Source of the DNA: JAVWIF01 sp036639635
GTDB lineage: Bacteria; Bacillota_I; Bacilli_A; Erysipelotrichales; Erysipelotrichaceae
NCBI GenBank assembly: GCA_036639635.1
Contig: JAVWIF010000060.1
Span: forward strand, 1-10,426
Length of the DNA stretch: 10,426 nucleotides
Reading direction: 5' to 3'
The stretch's first letter is position 1. Every line of letters starts with the position of its first letter. Under the pieces are notes generated by a model. The model made no database searches, was not told where the DNA came from, and was given only the letters and a program-made list of their open reading frames with translations. Shown here one piece after another: positions 1 through 6,043 of the stretch. The position numbers were made by a program, and so were the translations under genes.

Positions 1-2
1 AT

Positions 3-185
3 AGTGGATTAAGTGCAACTAAGATCTGTAGTAGATATGGAATTAAATATACATTCGATTACCCCAAAGAAGTTTGTAGGTATTGTGAATTAAAACAATT
101 GAATACCCCAAGTTTTCTTGGTGCAAACAAAAACCCCATACTATTTTGGAGACCCAAAATGTTGGAAGATCAATTAAAGAGGTAA
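3..185 (+). CDS. 3' end of an unrecognised gene (partial)
   Basis: An open frame runs from the window edge to a TAA at 183-185, giving the last 60 residues of a protein whose start lies outside the window. I do not recognise the family. The visible part is polar and basic with no membrane segment. It contains a CxxC pair (CRYC, fragment residues 25-28) that could bind a metal or form a disulfide, a third cysteine at residue 9, and a basic C-terminus ending LEDQLKR. Codon use is ordinary for the window. The other two forward frames hit stops within about 20 bases of the edge, so this is the only frame open across the segment. A pseudogene or spurious ORF cannot be excluded from so short a piece. 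Confidence 0.45.
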   Translation, partial: SGLSATKICSRYGIKYTFDYPKEVCRYCELKQLNTPSFLGANKNPILFWRPKMLEDQLKR

Positions 186-355
186 AAATAAAGTGACTTT
201 CTTATTGTATCCTTATATTATAATAAAAGACAAAATTTATGTCTTGTACAAATTTATAGTATTTCATGTATTAGTAAGTTGCGTTTTATCTTATGCTTTG
301 GAATTTGTTCAAAACGGTTTTTTGTTTTGTCGAAAAAGCAGCTGTTTATCATGAA

Positions 356-374
356 TTACTAAGGCATTTAGTAA
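356..374. repeat. 19-bp inverted repeat upstream of katA
   Basis: TTACTAA (356-362) and TTAGTAA (368-374) are perfect reverse complements around the 5-nt loop GGCAT. An overlapping perfect palindrome, CATTTA-G-TAAATG, lies at 365-377. No T-tract follows, so a DNA-binding site is as likely as an RNA hairpin. Symmetric AT-rich words are common by chance in DNA of this composition. Confidence 0.35.
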
Positions 375-442
375 ATGTATGACGTAGTTTAATAGGCTAT
401 TTTTCTTAATACATAGTAGAGGATTAGGACTTGATTAAATGA

Positions 443-458
443 GTGACAAATTTGTTAC
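443..458. promoter_or_regulatory. Inverted repeat at about -62 of the katA promoter
   Basis: The 16-bp sequence GTGACAAATTTGTTAC is symmetric apart from one base per half. Its core ACAAATTTGT (446-455) is a perfect palindrome. The centre (450/451) is about 62.5 bp upstream of the predicted katA start site near 513. Class I activators of the CRP/FNR type bind at about that distance, although the half-sites do not match the TGTGA or TTGAT consensus of that family. A regulatory role is inferred from position and symmetry only. Confidence 0.25.
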
Positions 459-477
459 AAAAGTGAGTGTGTTTTTG

Positions 478-506
478 TTGACATTGGAAAAAAATGGATG
501 TATTCT
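478..506 (+). promoter_or_regulatory. Sigma-A promoter of katA
   Basis: A perfect -35 box TTGACA (478-483) is followed after exactly 17 bp by TATTCT (501-506), which matches TATAAT at four of six positions. Transcription would start near 513 and leave a leader of about 41 nt before the catalase ATG. The next gene on this strand is katA, preceded by a GAAGGAG ribosome site at 541-547 with 6-nt spacing. Confidence 0.7.
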
Positions 507-511
507 ATGGT

Positions 512-539
512 TAAGAATAGTTCTTAGTCTTACAAGAAC
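512..539. promoter_or_regulatory. Palindromic operator candidate at the katA start site
   Basis: TAAGAA-TAG-TTCTTA (512-526) is a perfect 15-bp inverted repeat sitting on the predicted transcription start, where a bound repressor would block initiation. It has the 7-1-7 geometry of a PerR box and matches the B. subtilis consensus TTATAATNATTATAA at about 10 of 14 defined positions. A further AAGAAC at 534-539 pairs with GTTCTT at 520-525, so the leader RNA can also form a 6-bp hairpin just before the ribosome site. A PerR-type regulator is encoded at 2803-3165. The operator assignment is an inference from symmetry and context. Confidence 0.45.
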
Positions 540-553
540 AGAAGGAGAAATAA

Positions 554-2062
554 ATGAAACATGAAAATTTAACGAATGAAGTTGGCGCACCTGTTGGTGA
601 TAACGAAAATTCGATGACAGCAGGTCCTCGTGGACCAGTTATGCTACAAGATGTTTGGCTATTAGAAAAGCTTGCACATTTTGAAAGAGAAGTAATTCCA
701 GAAAGAAGAATGCATGCAAAAGGAAGTGGAGCATTTGGAACATTTAGTGTTACCCATGATATTTCACAATATACACGTGCTAGTGTTTTACAAAAAGGTG
801 AAAAGACAGATGTCTTTGTTCGTTTTTCAACAGTAGCTGGAGAGCGTGGAGCAGCAGATGCAGAACGTGATATCCGTGGTTTTGCTATTAAGTTTTATAC
901 AAAAGAAGGAAACTGGGATTTAGTAGGAAACAATACACCTACATTCTTTATTCGTGATGTTCACAACTTCCCTGATTTAAATAGAGCTGTAAAACGTGAT
1001 CCTTATACAAACTTGCGTTCTGCACAAAATAACTGGGACTTCTGGACATTATTACCAGAAACATTCCATCAAACAACAATCGTTATGTCAGATCGTGGAA
1101 TTCCAGCATCATATCGTCATATGCATGGATTTGGAGAACATACATTTAGTTTCTACAATGCAAAAAACGAACGAGTTTGGTGTAAATTCCATTTAAAGAC
1201 ACAACAAGGAATTAAGAACTTGAGTGATGAAGAAGCTGAAGTATTGGTTGGAAAAGATCGTGAGAGTCATGGACGTGACTTATTTGAAGCTATCGAACGT
1301 AAAGACTTCCCACGTTGGACAATGTATGTTCAAATCATGAGTGAAGAACAAGCAAGAAAGCATTATGAGAATCCATTTGATATTACAAAAATATGGAAAC
1401 ATTCTGAATTTCCACTAATTGAAGTTGGAGTACTAGAATTAAACAAAAATCCAGAAAACTATTTCGCTGATGTAGAACAAGCTGCTTTCTCACCTGCTCA
1501 TGTTGTACCAGGTATTGGTTTCTCACCTGATAAGTTCTTACAAGGACGTTTATTCTCTTATGGAGATGCACAACGTTATCGTTTAGGGGTTAACCATAAC
1601 TCTATTCCTGTAAACAAAGCAAGATGTGAAGTAAATGATTACCATCGTGATGGTGCCATGAGAGTTGATGGAAACTATGGTGGTACACCTGCATATTCTC
1701 CTAATAGTGCTGGTGCTTGGTCACCACAGCCAGAAGTATTAGAACCACCATTAGACTTAGAAGGTGCTATGTACCAGTATGATTATAAAGACGACCCAAC
1801 AGATGATAACTTCAAAGCTGGAGGAGATTTATATCGCATCATGAGTGAAGAACAAAAAGCGATTTTAATTGATAACACAGCAAGAAATATTGCACCAGTT
1901 ACCAACAATATTAAATATCGTCATGCTGTTCACTGCTACTTAGCAGATAGTGATTATGGTACACGTATGACAAGTGCTTTAGGTCTTGATTTAAATACAG
2001 TAATGAAACTTTCAACATTACCAAACAATGAATTAAATCTTGCTACATTGAAAGAGATGTAA
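554..2062 (+). CDS. katA: Monofunctional haem catalase, small-subunit type
   Basis: The 502-residue product decomposes hydrogen peroxide to water and oxygen in the cytoplasm and normally acts as a haem b tetramer. Its length is normal for small-subunit catalases. The distal haem motif FEREVIPERRMHAKG (residues 43-57) carries catalytic His54. GNNTPTFF (125-132) supplies the distal Asn127. The proximal haem ligand is Tyr336 in RLFSYGDAQRYRLG (332-345). No signal peptide is present. The ATG is preceded by GAAGGAG with 6-nt spacing, and a consensus promoter with an operator-like palindrome lies upstream. A membrane-protein gene begins 4 nt after the stop, and its ribosome site (GAGATG, 2054-2059) overlaps the end of katA, so the two are probably cotranscribed and translationally coupled. 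Nothing suggests truncation or recent transfer. The symbol follows common Firmicute usage. Confidence 0.97.
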   Translation: MKHENLTNEVGAPVGDNENSMTAGPRGPVMLQDVWLLEKLAHFEREVIPERRMHAKGSGAFGTFSVTHDISQYTRASVLQKGEKTDVFVRFSTVAGERGAADAERDIRGFAIKFYTKEGNWDLVGNNTPTFFIRDVHNFPDLNRAVKRDPYTNLRSAQNNWDFWTLLPETFHQTTIVMSDRGIPASYRHMHGFGEHTFSFYNAKNERVWCKFHLKTQQGIKNLSDEEAEVLVGKDRESHGRDLFEAIERKDFPRWTMYVQIMSEEQARKHYENPFDITKIWKHSEFPLIEVGVLELNKNPENYFADVEQAAFSPAHVVPGIGFSPDKFLQGRLFSYGDAQRYRLGVNHNSIPVNKARCEVNDYHRDGAMRVDGNYGGTPAYSPNSAGAWSPQPEVLEPPLDLEGAMYQYDYKDDPTDDNFKAGGDLYRIMSEEQKAILIDNTARNIAPVTNNIKYRHAVHCYLADSDYGTRMTSALGLDLNTVMKLSTLPNNELNLATLKEM

Positions 2063-2066
2063 GCTT

Positions 2067-2744
2067 ATGAACAAGAGAATTGAAGTTCGTGACATTATGG
2101 AAACGGTGTTCGATATTGTTTATTTAAGCATCGTAATTGGTCTTGGAATCTACTTTTTAAGCCAAGCAAAGACCGTAGAACATCCAACAACTTTGATTCT
2201 TTATGGAAGCATGACATTAATTTTGGGAATCGGTGATTCATTTCATTTGATTCCCAGAATTTTTTCTAATCTTTCTAAATATCCATCAAAGTGGAATTCT
2301 TATTTAGGGCTAGGTAAAATGATAACTTCTATTACCATGACAATCTTCTATGTTGTTTTATTTTGGGTATGGAAATATATTTATCCAACCAACCATGTTC
2401 CAGTATTCTTAGACTATATTGTAAGCGGTGTTGCTCTTCTGCGTATTTTCTTATGTCTCTTACCCCAAAATAAATGGGCAGAGAACAAAGATGAAGCACC
2501 ATGGCCAACTATCCGTAATCTTCCGTTTTATATCTTAGGAAGCATTGTTGTTATCTTGTACGCATATTCAGCGTTAAAGATGCATGATGGCTTTCGTTTT
2601 ATGCCAATAGCAATTACCTTAAGCTTTTTATTTTATATTCCAGTAACTATATATGCAAAACGTTATCCTAAAGTAGGAATGTTAATGATTTGTAAAACAA
2701 TTATGTATATTTGGATTGTTACAATGGGGTTTAATTTGCTATAA
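2067..2744 (+). CDS. Multi-pass membrane protein cotranscribed with catalase, unknown function
   Basis: I do not recognise the family. The 225-residue product is very hydrophobic, with about seven likely membrane segments (roughly residues 14-31, 42-58, 84-102, 113-132, 152-170, 177-194 and 202-222) and short charged loops. GDSFHLIPR (56-64) at the end of the second segment concentrates polar and charged residues (Asp57, His60, Arg64) inside or next to the membrane and is the best candidate for a functional site. The loop at about 133-150 is polar and acidic and contains a PWP motif. The gene starts 4 nt after katA, with GAGATG (2054-2059) as a plausible ribosome site inside the katA end. A second ATG at 2097 lacks a comparable site. 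The position between catalase and a PerR-like regulator suggests a role in peroxide, metal or haem stress, but that is only an inference from context. Confidence 0.8.
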   Translation: MNKRIEVRDIMETVFDIVYLSIVIGLGIYFLSQAKTVEHPTTLILYGSMTLILGIGDSFHLIPRIFSNLSKYPSKWNSYLGLGKMITSITMTIFYVVLFWVWKYIYPTNHVPVFLDYIVSGVALLRIFLCLLPQNKWAENKDEAPWPTIRNLPFYILGSIVVILYAYSALKMHDGFRFMPIAITLSFLFYIPVTIYAKRYPKVGMLMICKTIMYIWIVTMGFNLL

Positions 2745-2767
2745 AAAAGCAATTCTATTAAGAGTTA

Positions 2768-2796
2768 TGGTATGATAGATACAAATTTAGGAGGTG
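2768..2796 (+). promoter_or_regulatory. Extended -10 promoter and ribosome site of the PerR-like gene
   Basis: TGGTATGAT (2768-2776) has the TGn extension and a five-of-six -10 box, and no convincing -35 box is needed for that promoter type. It would give a leader of about 20 nt. AGGAGGTG (2789-2796) is a near-perfect ribosome site 6 nt before ATG 2803. The site overlaps an in-frame GTG at 2794, which rules out that GTG as the start. The gene could therefore be transcribed separately from katA. Confidence 0.5.
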
Positions 2797-2802
2797 TCTT
2801 GT

Positions 2803-3165
2803 ATGACAAAACAACAAGCACTAGTTTTAAGTATTGTACTAGACGAAATGACACACTTAAGTGCTGAAGACATTTTTTTAATTGCGAAAGAAAAAATGCC
2901 GTCTATTGCTATGGGCACAGTGTATCGGACCTTAAATATCTTAGTGAAGAAAAATCGAATAAGACGTGTTGAAATTGCGGGTTATCCCGATAAATTTGAT
3001 AGTAATATCGATCCACATGATCATTTAATTTGTACAAACTGTGGCGATATTCAAGATATTAAAATAACAAACTTAAAGAACTATTTAGAGGAACAAGTTT
3101 GTGTTGATATTTCATCATTTAATCTATGTATTAACTATGTATGTCCAAAATGTGAAAACAAATAA
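2803..3165 (+). CDS. perR: Fur-family metalloregulator, PerR type
   Basis: This is a 120-residue DNA-binding repressor with the Fur-family layout of an N-terminal winged helix and a C-terminal metal-binding dimerisation domain. All five regulatory metal ligands known for B. subtilis PerR have counterparts: His18 (HLSAEDIF), Asp66 (KFD), His72 and His74 (PHDH), and Asp85 (IQD). Asp rather than Glu at the last position favours a peroxide-sensing PerR over an iron-sensing Fur. CTNC (77-80) and CPKC (114-117) form the structural zinc site. TVYRTLNIL (39-47) lies in the recognition helix. The start at 2803 follows from AGGAGGTG 6 nt upstream. A stop in the same frame at 2788-2790 excludes a longer form, so the first helix (about 22 residues) found in typical PerR is missing. 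The likely target is katA upstream. Fur or Zur remain less likely alternatives. Confidence 0.8.
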   Translation: MTKQQALVLSIVLDEMTHLSAEDIFLIAKEKMPSIAMGTVYRTLNILVKKNRIRRVEIAGYPDKFDSNIDPHDHLICTNCGDIQDIKITNLKNYLEEQVCVDISSFNLCINYVCPKCENK

Positions 3166-3170
3166 ATATA

Positions 3171-3211
3171 AAATGTAAGATATCGAAATCATGATGTCTT
3201 ACATTTTTTTT
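3171..3211 (+). terminator. Rho-independent terminator after the PerR-like gene
   Basis: A 14-bp stem with one G-T wobble (3171-3184 with 3193-3206, built on ATGTAAGA/TCTTACAT) closes an 8-nt loop and runs into eight consecutive T residues. It begins 5 nt after the stop codon and would end the katA cluster transcript. It has the longest stem and T-tract among the terminators in the window. Confidence 0.9.
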
Positions 3212-3320
3212 GTTATATAAGCAGATTGTTTAAGTAGAATATGTATACTATCGTTTTTGTGTAGTTAATAGGAATTGCTAGTTATCATACCGTAAGAATA
3301 TTGTAGTAGAGGTGAAGAAT

Positions 3321-3890
3321 ATGGAAATTAAAAAATTATATGCATTGCTAGAACAAGACGATAAAGAAGGGTATTTAGGAGAGAAGGTATATTGGACAAC
3401 CCTATGGGAGAAGTACATAGAAGAAAAGAGTGAAGACTACCAAGCATTAGAAGTAAAAGAAGCAATACCTAGATTGGTATCTGATTTGAACTTACGTACT
3501 CGACGTTTAGCGAACAATTGTGGTGAATTAGGGGTTGATATTCGAGTGGGAGATATTTGTTATATTGACTTTGGCGAGGCCTACATAAACGAAATTGGTT
3601 ACCAACATTTTGGGCTAATTGTATCTATCTTTCATAATAAAGTGTTTGTTGTTCCAATGAGTGGGAATCATAATGCATATGTGCAGGCTTATGGTAAAGA
3701 TAATGTGGAAGGAAAATGCCATTTGATGCGTTTAGGTAAGATCAAAGGAATGAATAAAGAGTCAGTTCTTTTTATCAATGATGCTAAGTTTATTAATTCA
3801 GCAAGAATTATTGATGTGAAGGCCCATCTAGATCGTCATGGAGAGTTATTTAAAGCTATCAAAGAGCGTGTTATGAAATGCATTGATTAA
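3321..3890 (+). CDS. PemK/MazF-like domain protein without a visible antitoxin
   Basis: The C-terminal two thirds of this 189-residue protein resemble the PemK/MazF fold: RVGDICYIDFG (75-85), HFGLIVS (96-102), VFVVPMSG (108-115) and SVLFINDAKFINSARI (148-163) follow the order of the family's beta-barrel strands. MazF and PemK are usually mRNA-cutting toxins. Here an extra N-terminal region of about 70 residues is present, and the arginine of the usual RPxLV motif is replaced by His96-Phe97, so RNase activity is doubtful. No small antitoxin gene lies on either side. The gene is flanked by a strong terminator upstream and a candidate hairpin downstream, so it is probably monocistronic. The start at ATG 3321 fits AGAGGTG (3308-3314) with 6-nt spacing, and the GTG at 3312 lies inside that site. 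The family match is fairly sure, the function is not. Confidence 0.7.
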   Translation: MEIKKLYALLEQDDKEGYLGEKVYWTTLWEKYIEEKSEDYQALEVKEAIPRLVSDLNLRTRRLANNCGELGVDIRVGDICYIDFGEAYINEIGYQHFGLIVSIFHNKVFVVPMSGNHNAYVQAYGKDNVEGKCHLMRLGKIKGMNKESVLFINDAKFINSARIIDVKAHLDRHGELFKAIKERVMKCID

Positions 3891-3933
3891 TTGATTTATG
3901 ATTCCTTTGTGCTTCTTGAATGCATAAATATTG

Positions 3934-3980
3934 AACATTATAAATGGAGATATACATAATTAAGCTATTCATAATGTTTT
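3934..3980 (+). terminator. Imperfect hairpin after the PemK/MazF-like gene
   Basis: AACATTAT (3934-3941) pairs with ATAATGTT (3971-3978). After one A-C mismatch, AATGG (3943-3947) pairs with CTATT (3965-3969), including one wobble. The 17-nt loop is large and only four T residues follow (3977-3980). This is a plausible but weak terminator located 43 nt after the stop codon. Confidence 0.35.
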
Positions 3981-4077
3981 GTGCCTAGGGGTTGTTACAC
4001 GAAAATTAAGATTAGTTCCAATCAACCTATTTATAAATTGTATCTTGATGAAAATAAGCAATAAAAATAATGGACGT

Positions 4078-4119
4078 TGACAAAAGCTGACAGAATTTCT
4101 TTCTATCCTTCTTTACAAT
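4078..4119 (+). promoter_or_regulatory. Candidate Spo0A-activated promoter of spoIIE
   Basis: CTGACA (4087-4092) and TACAAT (4114-4119) are good -35 and -10 boxes separated by 21 bp, longer than the usual 17. The spoIIE and spoIIG promoters of B. subtilis are known sigma-A promoters with such long spacers that need phosphorylated Spo0A. Two direct TGAC repeats, TGACAAA (4078-4084) and TGACAGA (4088-4094), lie exactly 10 bp apart, the second over the -35 box. They match the Spo0A box TGNCGAA at six and five of seven positions. Transcription would start near 4126, giving a leader of about 18 nt. TTGACA at 4077-4082 has no -10 box at normal distance. Confidence 0.5.
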
Positions 4120-4143
4120 AGGATAAGAAAGAGGTGGTTTCGT

Positions 4144-6000
4144 TTGGAAAAAACCATAAGCAGGAAACTTAGGAGCCGTTATTTCATACAAGTGAATGAT
4201 ATAATATGTGCGGGATGTGCGATTCTACTAGGTTCAATTGCTTCGCCAATTGCGTATGTGTTTACATTTATATATGTTAGTTATAGCTATTTCCGAAGTA
4301 CTAGAGAGGCGTTTGTAAGCATCTTCTTTATATTGTTATGTGCATTAGGAAGAGGGATCGTACCGGCATATTTTTATGCATTAGGATTAACATCCTATTT
4401 TCTTGTCATTTACATTATAAAGGCATGCAATAAGAATGTATATCAATGGATGCCCTACATAGTAACAATAATAGCAATTATATTTTGTGCACAGACATAT
4501 GGACTGGAAGCAAAAAGTGTTGTGTTACCAATTGCAAGTTTTCTAATGATGCAAGAAATGTTTCGCGATTTTGATTGGATTAAACAAGACTATGTTTTTA
4601 CAAAGTGCATATTTGGATTGTTGGTGTTTTCGATAGGTGTATTAGGAAGCGAGCTATTTCCTTTATATACTCATATTATCTTGATGTTAACACTACTTGC
4701 GATTGCGTATGGGACGGATGAAAAAATAACCTTTATTCTCACCATGGTGGGAACATACTTTATCCAAAATGTAGGGTTTGAAATACTCATATTTGTGATG
4801 CTAATTTCCATTCTAAAAGCAGATAAGAAAGCGTTATTTTTATGTATGGTAGGAAGCTATTTTATCATAGAAGGAACACTACTTAATTATGGGTATATAA
4901 GTTTAGCGTTGATGGGTGTTTTTTTAGTGAAAGAACACGATAAAACGATTGAAAAACCAATGCTAGAAGAAAGATATTCACAACAAAGTGTATTGAAAAG
5001 ACAGATGCAAAACTATGCAAACATCTTTCAAACATTAGCGGAATATTATACACATATCAATGATGTACAAGCTGACATTTTAGCAAATATGGCAACGGCT
5101 TTACAATATAATGCAGATGTTGTTAGAAAGATAGATGGGATTCAAAAGGATGTATCAAGATTACAAAAAGCATTAGAGGGGTATCAATATGATGTTAAAG
5201 AATTAGCGATAGAAGAACCTAGGGAAGGCTGCATTCAAATAACGCTACGAATTACAAATATTAGAAGAGGAGAAATAAGAACAACTTTATTGCCTCTATT
5301 AGAAGTATTGTTGCATCGTAATTTAAGAGTAGAAGAAATTCAAAGCAAACGTTTTATGAAAGGTTATCATCATATTTGTATTGCTGATTATGTGCCATTT
5401 GAAATACATTCTTATGCAGATAGTATTAAGAACTCTTATACGAGTAGCGGAGATACATTTTCAATCTTTAAATTTCGCCAAAGCGATGTTTGCATGATTA
5501 GTGATGGCATGGGGAATGGGGCAAGAGCATTACAAAGTTCTCGTTTAATTACCAATATATTTCAAAGAATGATGGTCAGTGGCATACCACAAGACGCTGC
5601 TATCAAATGCATTAATAAATTAGTACAAAGCGATACGTACGCAACCCTTGACGTAGTGTGCTTTAATCGTGCCCAAGGTGTAGCATACATATCTAAATCA
5701 GCAGCTTGTCCAACATTTTTATTGCGACAAGGGGAAATTCATGAGATAAATGGAAATGCATTACCAGTAGGGATTGTGTCACAAATGCAACCGGATTGTT
5801 TTCAAATAGATTTAAAAGCTGGAGATGAATATTTAATGGTCAGCGATGGGGTGACTCGTAATGAAATATATGATTGGTTGAAAAAACGGAAAAAACATTC
5901 CATTAAAGAAGATGTAGAAATATTTGCTGAAATACTTCAAACAAAACAAAGAATGGATGATTCTACCGTTGTTTTAGCAAGCGTTGATGAAATAAAGTAA
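4144..6000 (+). CDS. spoIIE: Stage II sporulation protein E (membrane PP2C phosphatase)
   Basis: SpoIIE dephosphorylates the anti-sigma antagonist SpoIIAA in the forespore, which releases sigma-F, and it also acts at the polar septum. The N-terminal part (about residues 18-265) contains around ten hydrophobic membrane segments. A polar linker with coiled-coil character follows (about 270-350). The C-terminal PP2C phosphatase domain begins near 360, with metal-binding motifs SGDTFS (435-440), SDGMGNGARA (453-462), TLD (501-503), SDGV (567-570) and DDST (605-608). The total of 618 residues is well below the 827 of B. subtilis SpoIIE, and the shortfall lies mainly between the membrane and phosphatase domains. 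The start is TTG, supported by GAGGTG (4131-4136) with 7-nt spacing. The next in-frame Met is residue 103, too far inside to be the start. A terminator follows directly. Confidence 0.95.
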   Translation: MEKTISRKLRSRYFIQVNDIICAGCAILLGSIASPIAYVFTFIYVSYSYFRSTREAFVSIFFILLCALGRGIVPAYFYALGLTSYFLVIYIIKACNKNVYQWMPYIVTIIAIIFCAQTYGLEAKSVVLPIASFLMMQEMFRDFDWIKQDYVFTKCIFGLLVFSIGVLGSELFPLYTHIILMLTLLAIAYGTDEKITFILTMVGTYFIQNVGFEILIFVMLISILKADKKALFLCMVGSYFIIEGTLLNYGYISLALMGVFLVKEHDKTIEKPMLEERYSQQSVLKRQMQNYANIFQTLAEYYTHINDVQADILANMATALQYNADVVRKIDGIQKDVSRLQKALEGYQYDVKELAIEEPREGCIQITLRITNIRRGEIRTTLLPLLEVLLHRNLRVEEIQSKRFMKGYHHICIADYVPFEIHSYADSIKNSYTSSGDTFSIFKFRQSDVCMISDGMGNGARALQSSRLITNIFQRMMVSGIPQDAAIKCINKLVQSDTYATLDVVCFNRAQGVAYISKSAACPTFLLRQGEIHEINGNALPVGIVSQMQPDCFQIDLKAGDEYLMVSDGVTRNEIYDWLKKRKKHSIKEDVEIFAEILQTKQRMDDSTVVLASVDEIK

Positions 6001-6030
6001 AAGACAGGTTGAAATAGCCTGTCTTGTTTT
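6001..6030 (+). terminator. Terminator hairpin after spoIIE
   Basis: AAGACAGG (6001-6008) pairs perfectly with CCTGTCTT (6018-6025) around a 9-nt loop, followed by GTTTTG. The hairpin begins at the base after the spoIIE stop. The T-run is short, so termination may be partial. The loop and 3' arm also hold the tilS promoter. Confidence 0.7.
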
Positions 6031-6037
6031 GTATAAT
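6009..6037 (+). promoter_or_regulatory. Sigma-A promoter of tilS, giving a leaderless mRNA
   Basis: TTGAAA (6009-6014) and a perfect TATAAT (6032-6037) are separated by exactly 17 bp. The -35 box lies in the loop of the spoIIE terminator, and the 3' stem arm plus T-run form the spacer. The expected start, 7 bases after the -10 box, is A6044, the first base of the tilS ATG. No Shine-Dalgarno sequence lies in the 43 bp before that ATG, which fits leaderless translation. Confidence 0.7.
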
Positions 6038-6043
6038 ACGCAT

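Larger units (their letters stand above)
186..477. other. Gene-free stretch upstream of katA
   Basis: No convincing ORF with a ribosome site is visible on either strand. The stretch is very AT-rich and holds several small symmetric elements: AAGACA/TGTCTT at 227-245, a perfect 10-bp palindrome TATTATAATA at 216-225, TTACTAA/TTAGTAA at 356-374, and an inverted repeat at 443-458. None carries a proper T-tract on the + strand, so no good terminator for the upstream partial gene is evident. Read on the minus strand, the 227-245 hairpin is followed by a T-rich run and could be a weak terminator for that direction. A match to the Spo0A box TGTCGAA at 328-334 is listed under rejected items. Confidence 0.5.

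Noticed and set aside
227..245. AAGACA/TGTCTT hairpin as terminator of the first partial gene
   Set aside because: The stem is only 6 bp and no T-tract follows on the + strand.
328..334. Perfect Spo0A box TGTCGAA far upstream of katA
   Set aside because: It is a single 7-mer with no promoter at a suitable distance, and about one chance match is expected in a window of this size.
996..1571. Overlapping ORFs within katA on both strands
   Set aside because: They lack ribosome sites, have no recognisable products, and lie wholly inside a clear catalase gene.
2736..2752. TTGCT/AGCAA hairpin over the end of the membrane-protein gene
   Set aside because: The stem has only five pairs, no T-run follows, and the next pair is a mismatch.
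2794..2802. GTG start for the PerR-like gene, adding three residues
   Set aside because: The GTG lies inside the AGGAGGTG ribosome site (2789-2796), which is correctly spaced for ATG 2803.
3226..3288. Promoter of the PemK/MazF-like gene (TATACT 3244-3249 or TATCAT 3283-3288)
   Set aside because: Both -10-like words lack a -35 box at acceptable spacing and a proper TGn extension, so I could not choose one.
3312..3320. GTG start for the PemK/MazF-like gene
   Set aside because: It is part of the AGAGGTG ribosome site that serves ATG 3321.
6029..6043. TTG start for tilS
   Set aside because: It lies in the spacer just before the -10 box and has no ribosome site. The family start fits ATG 6044.
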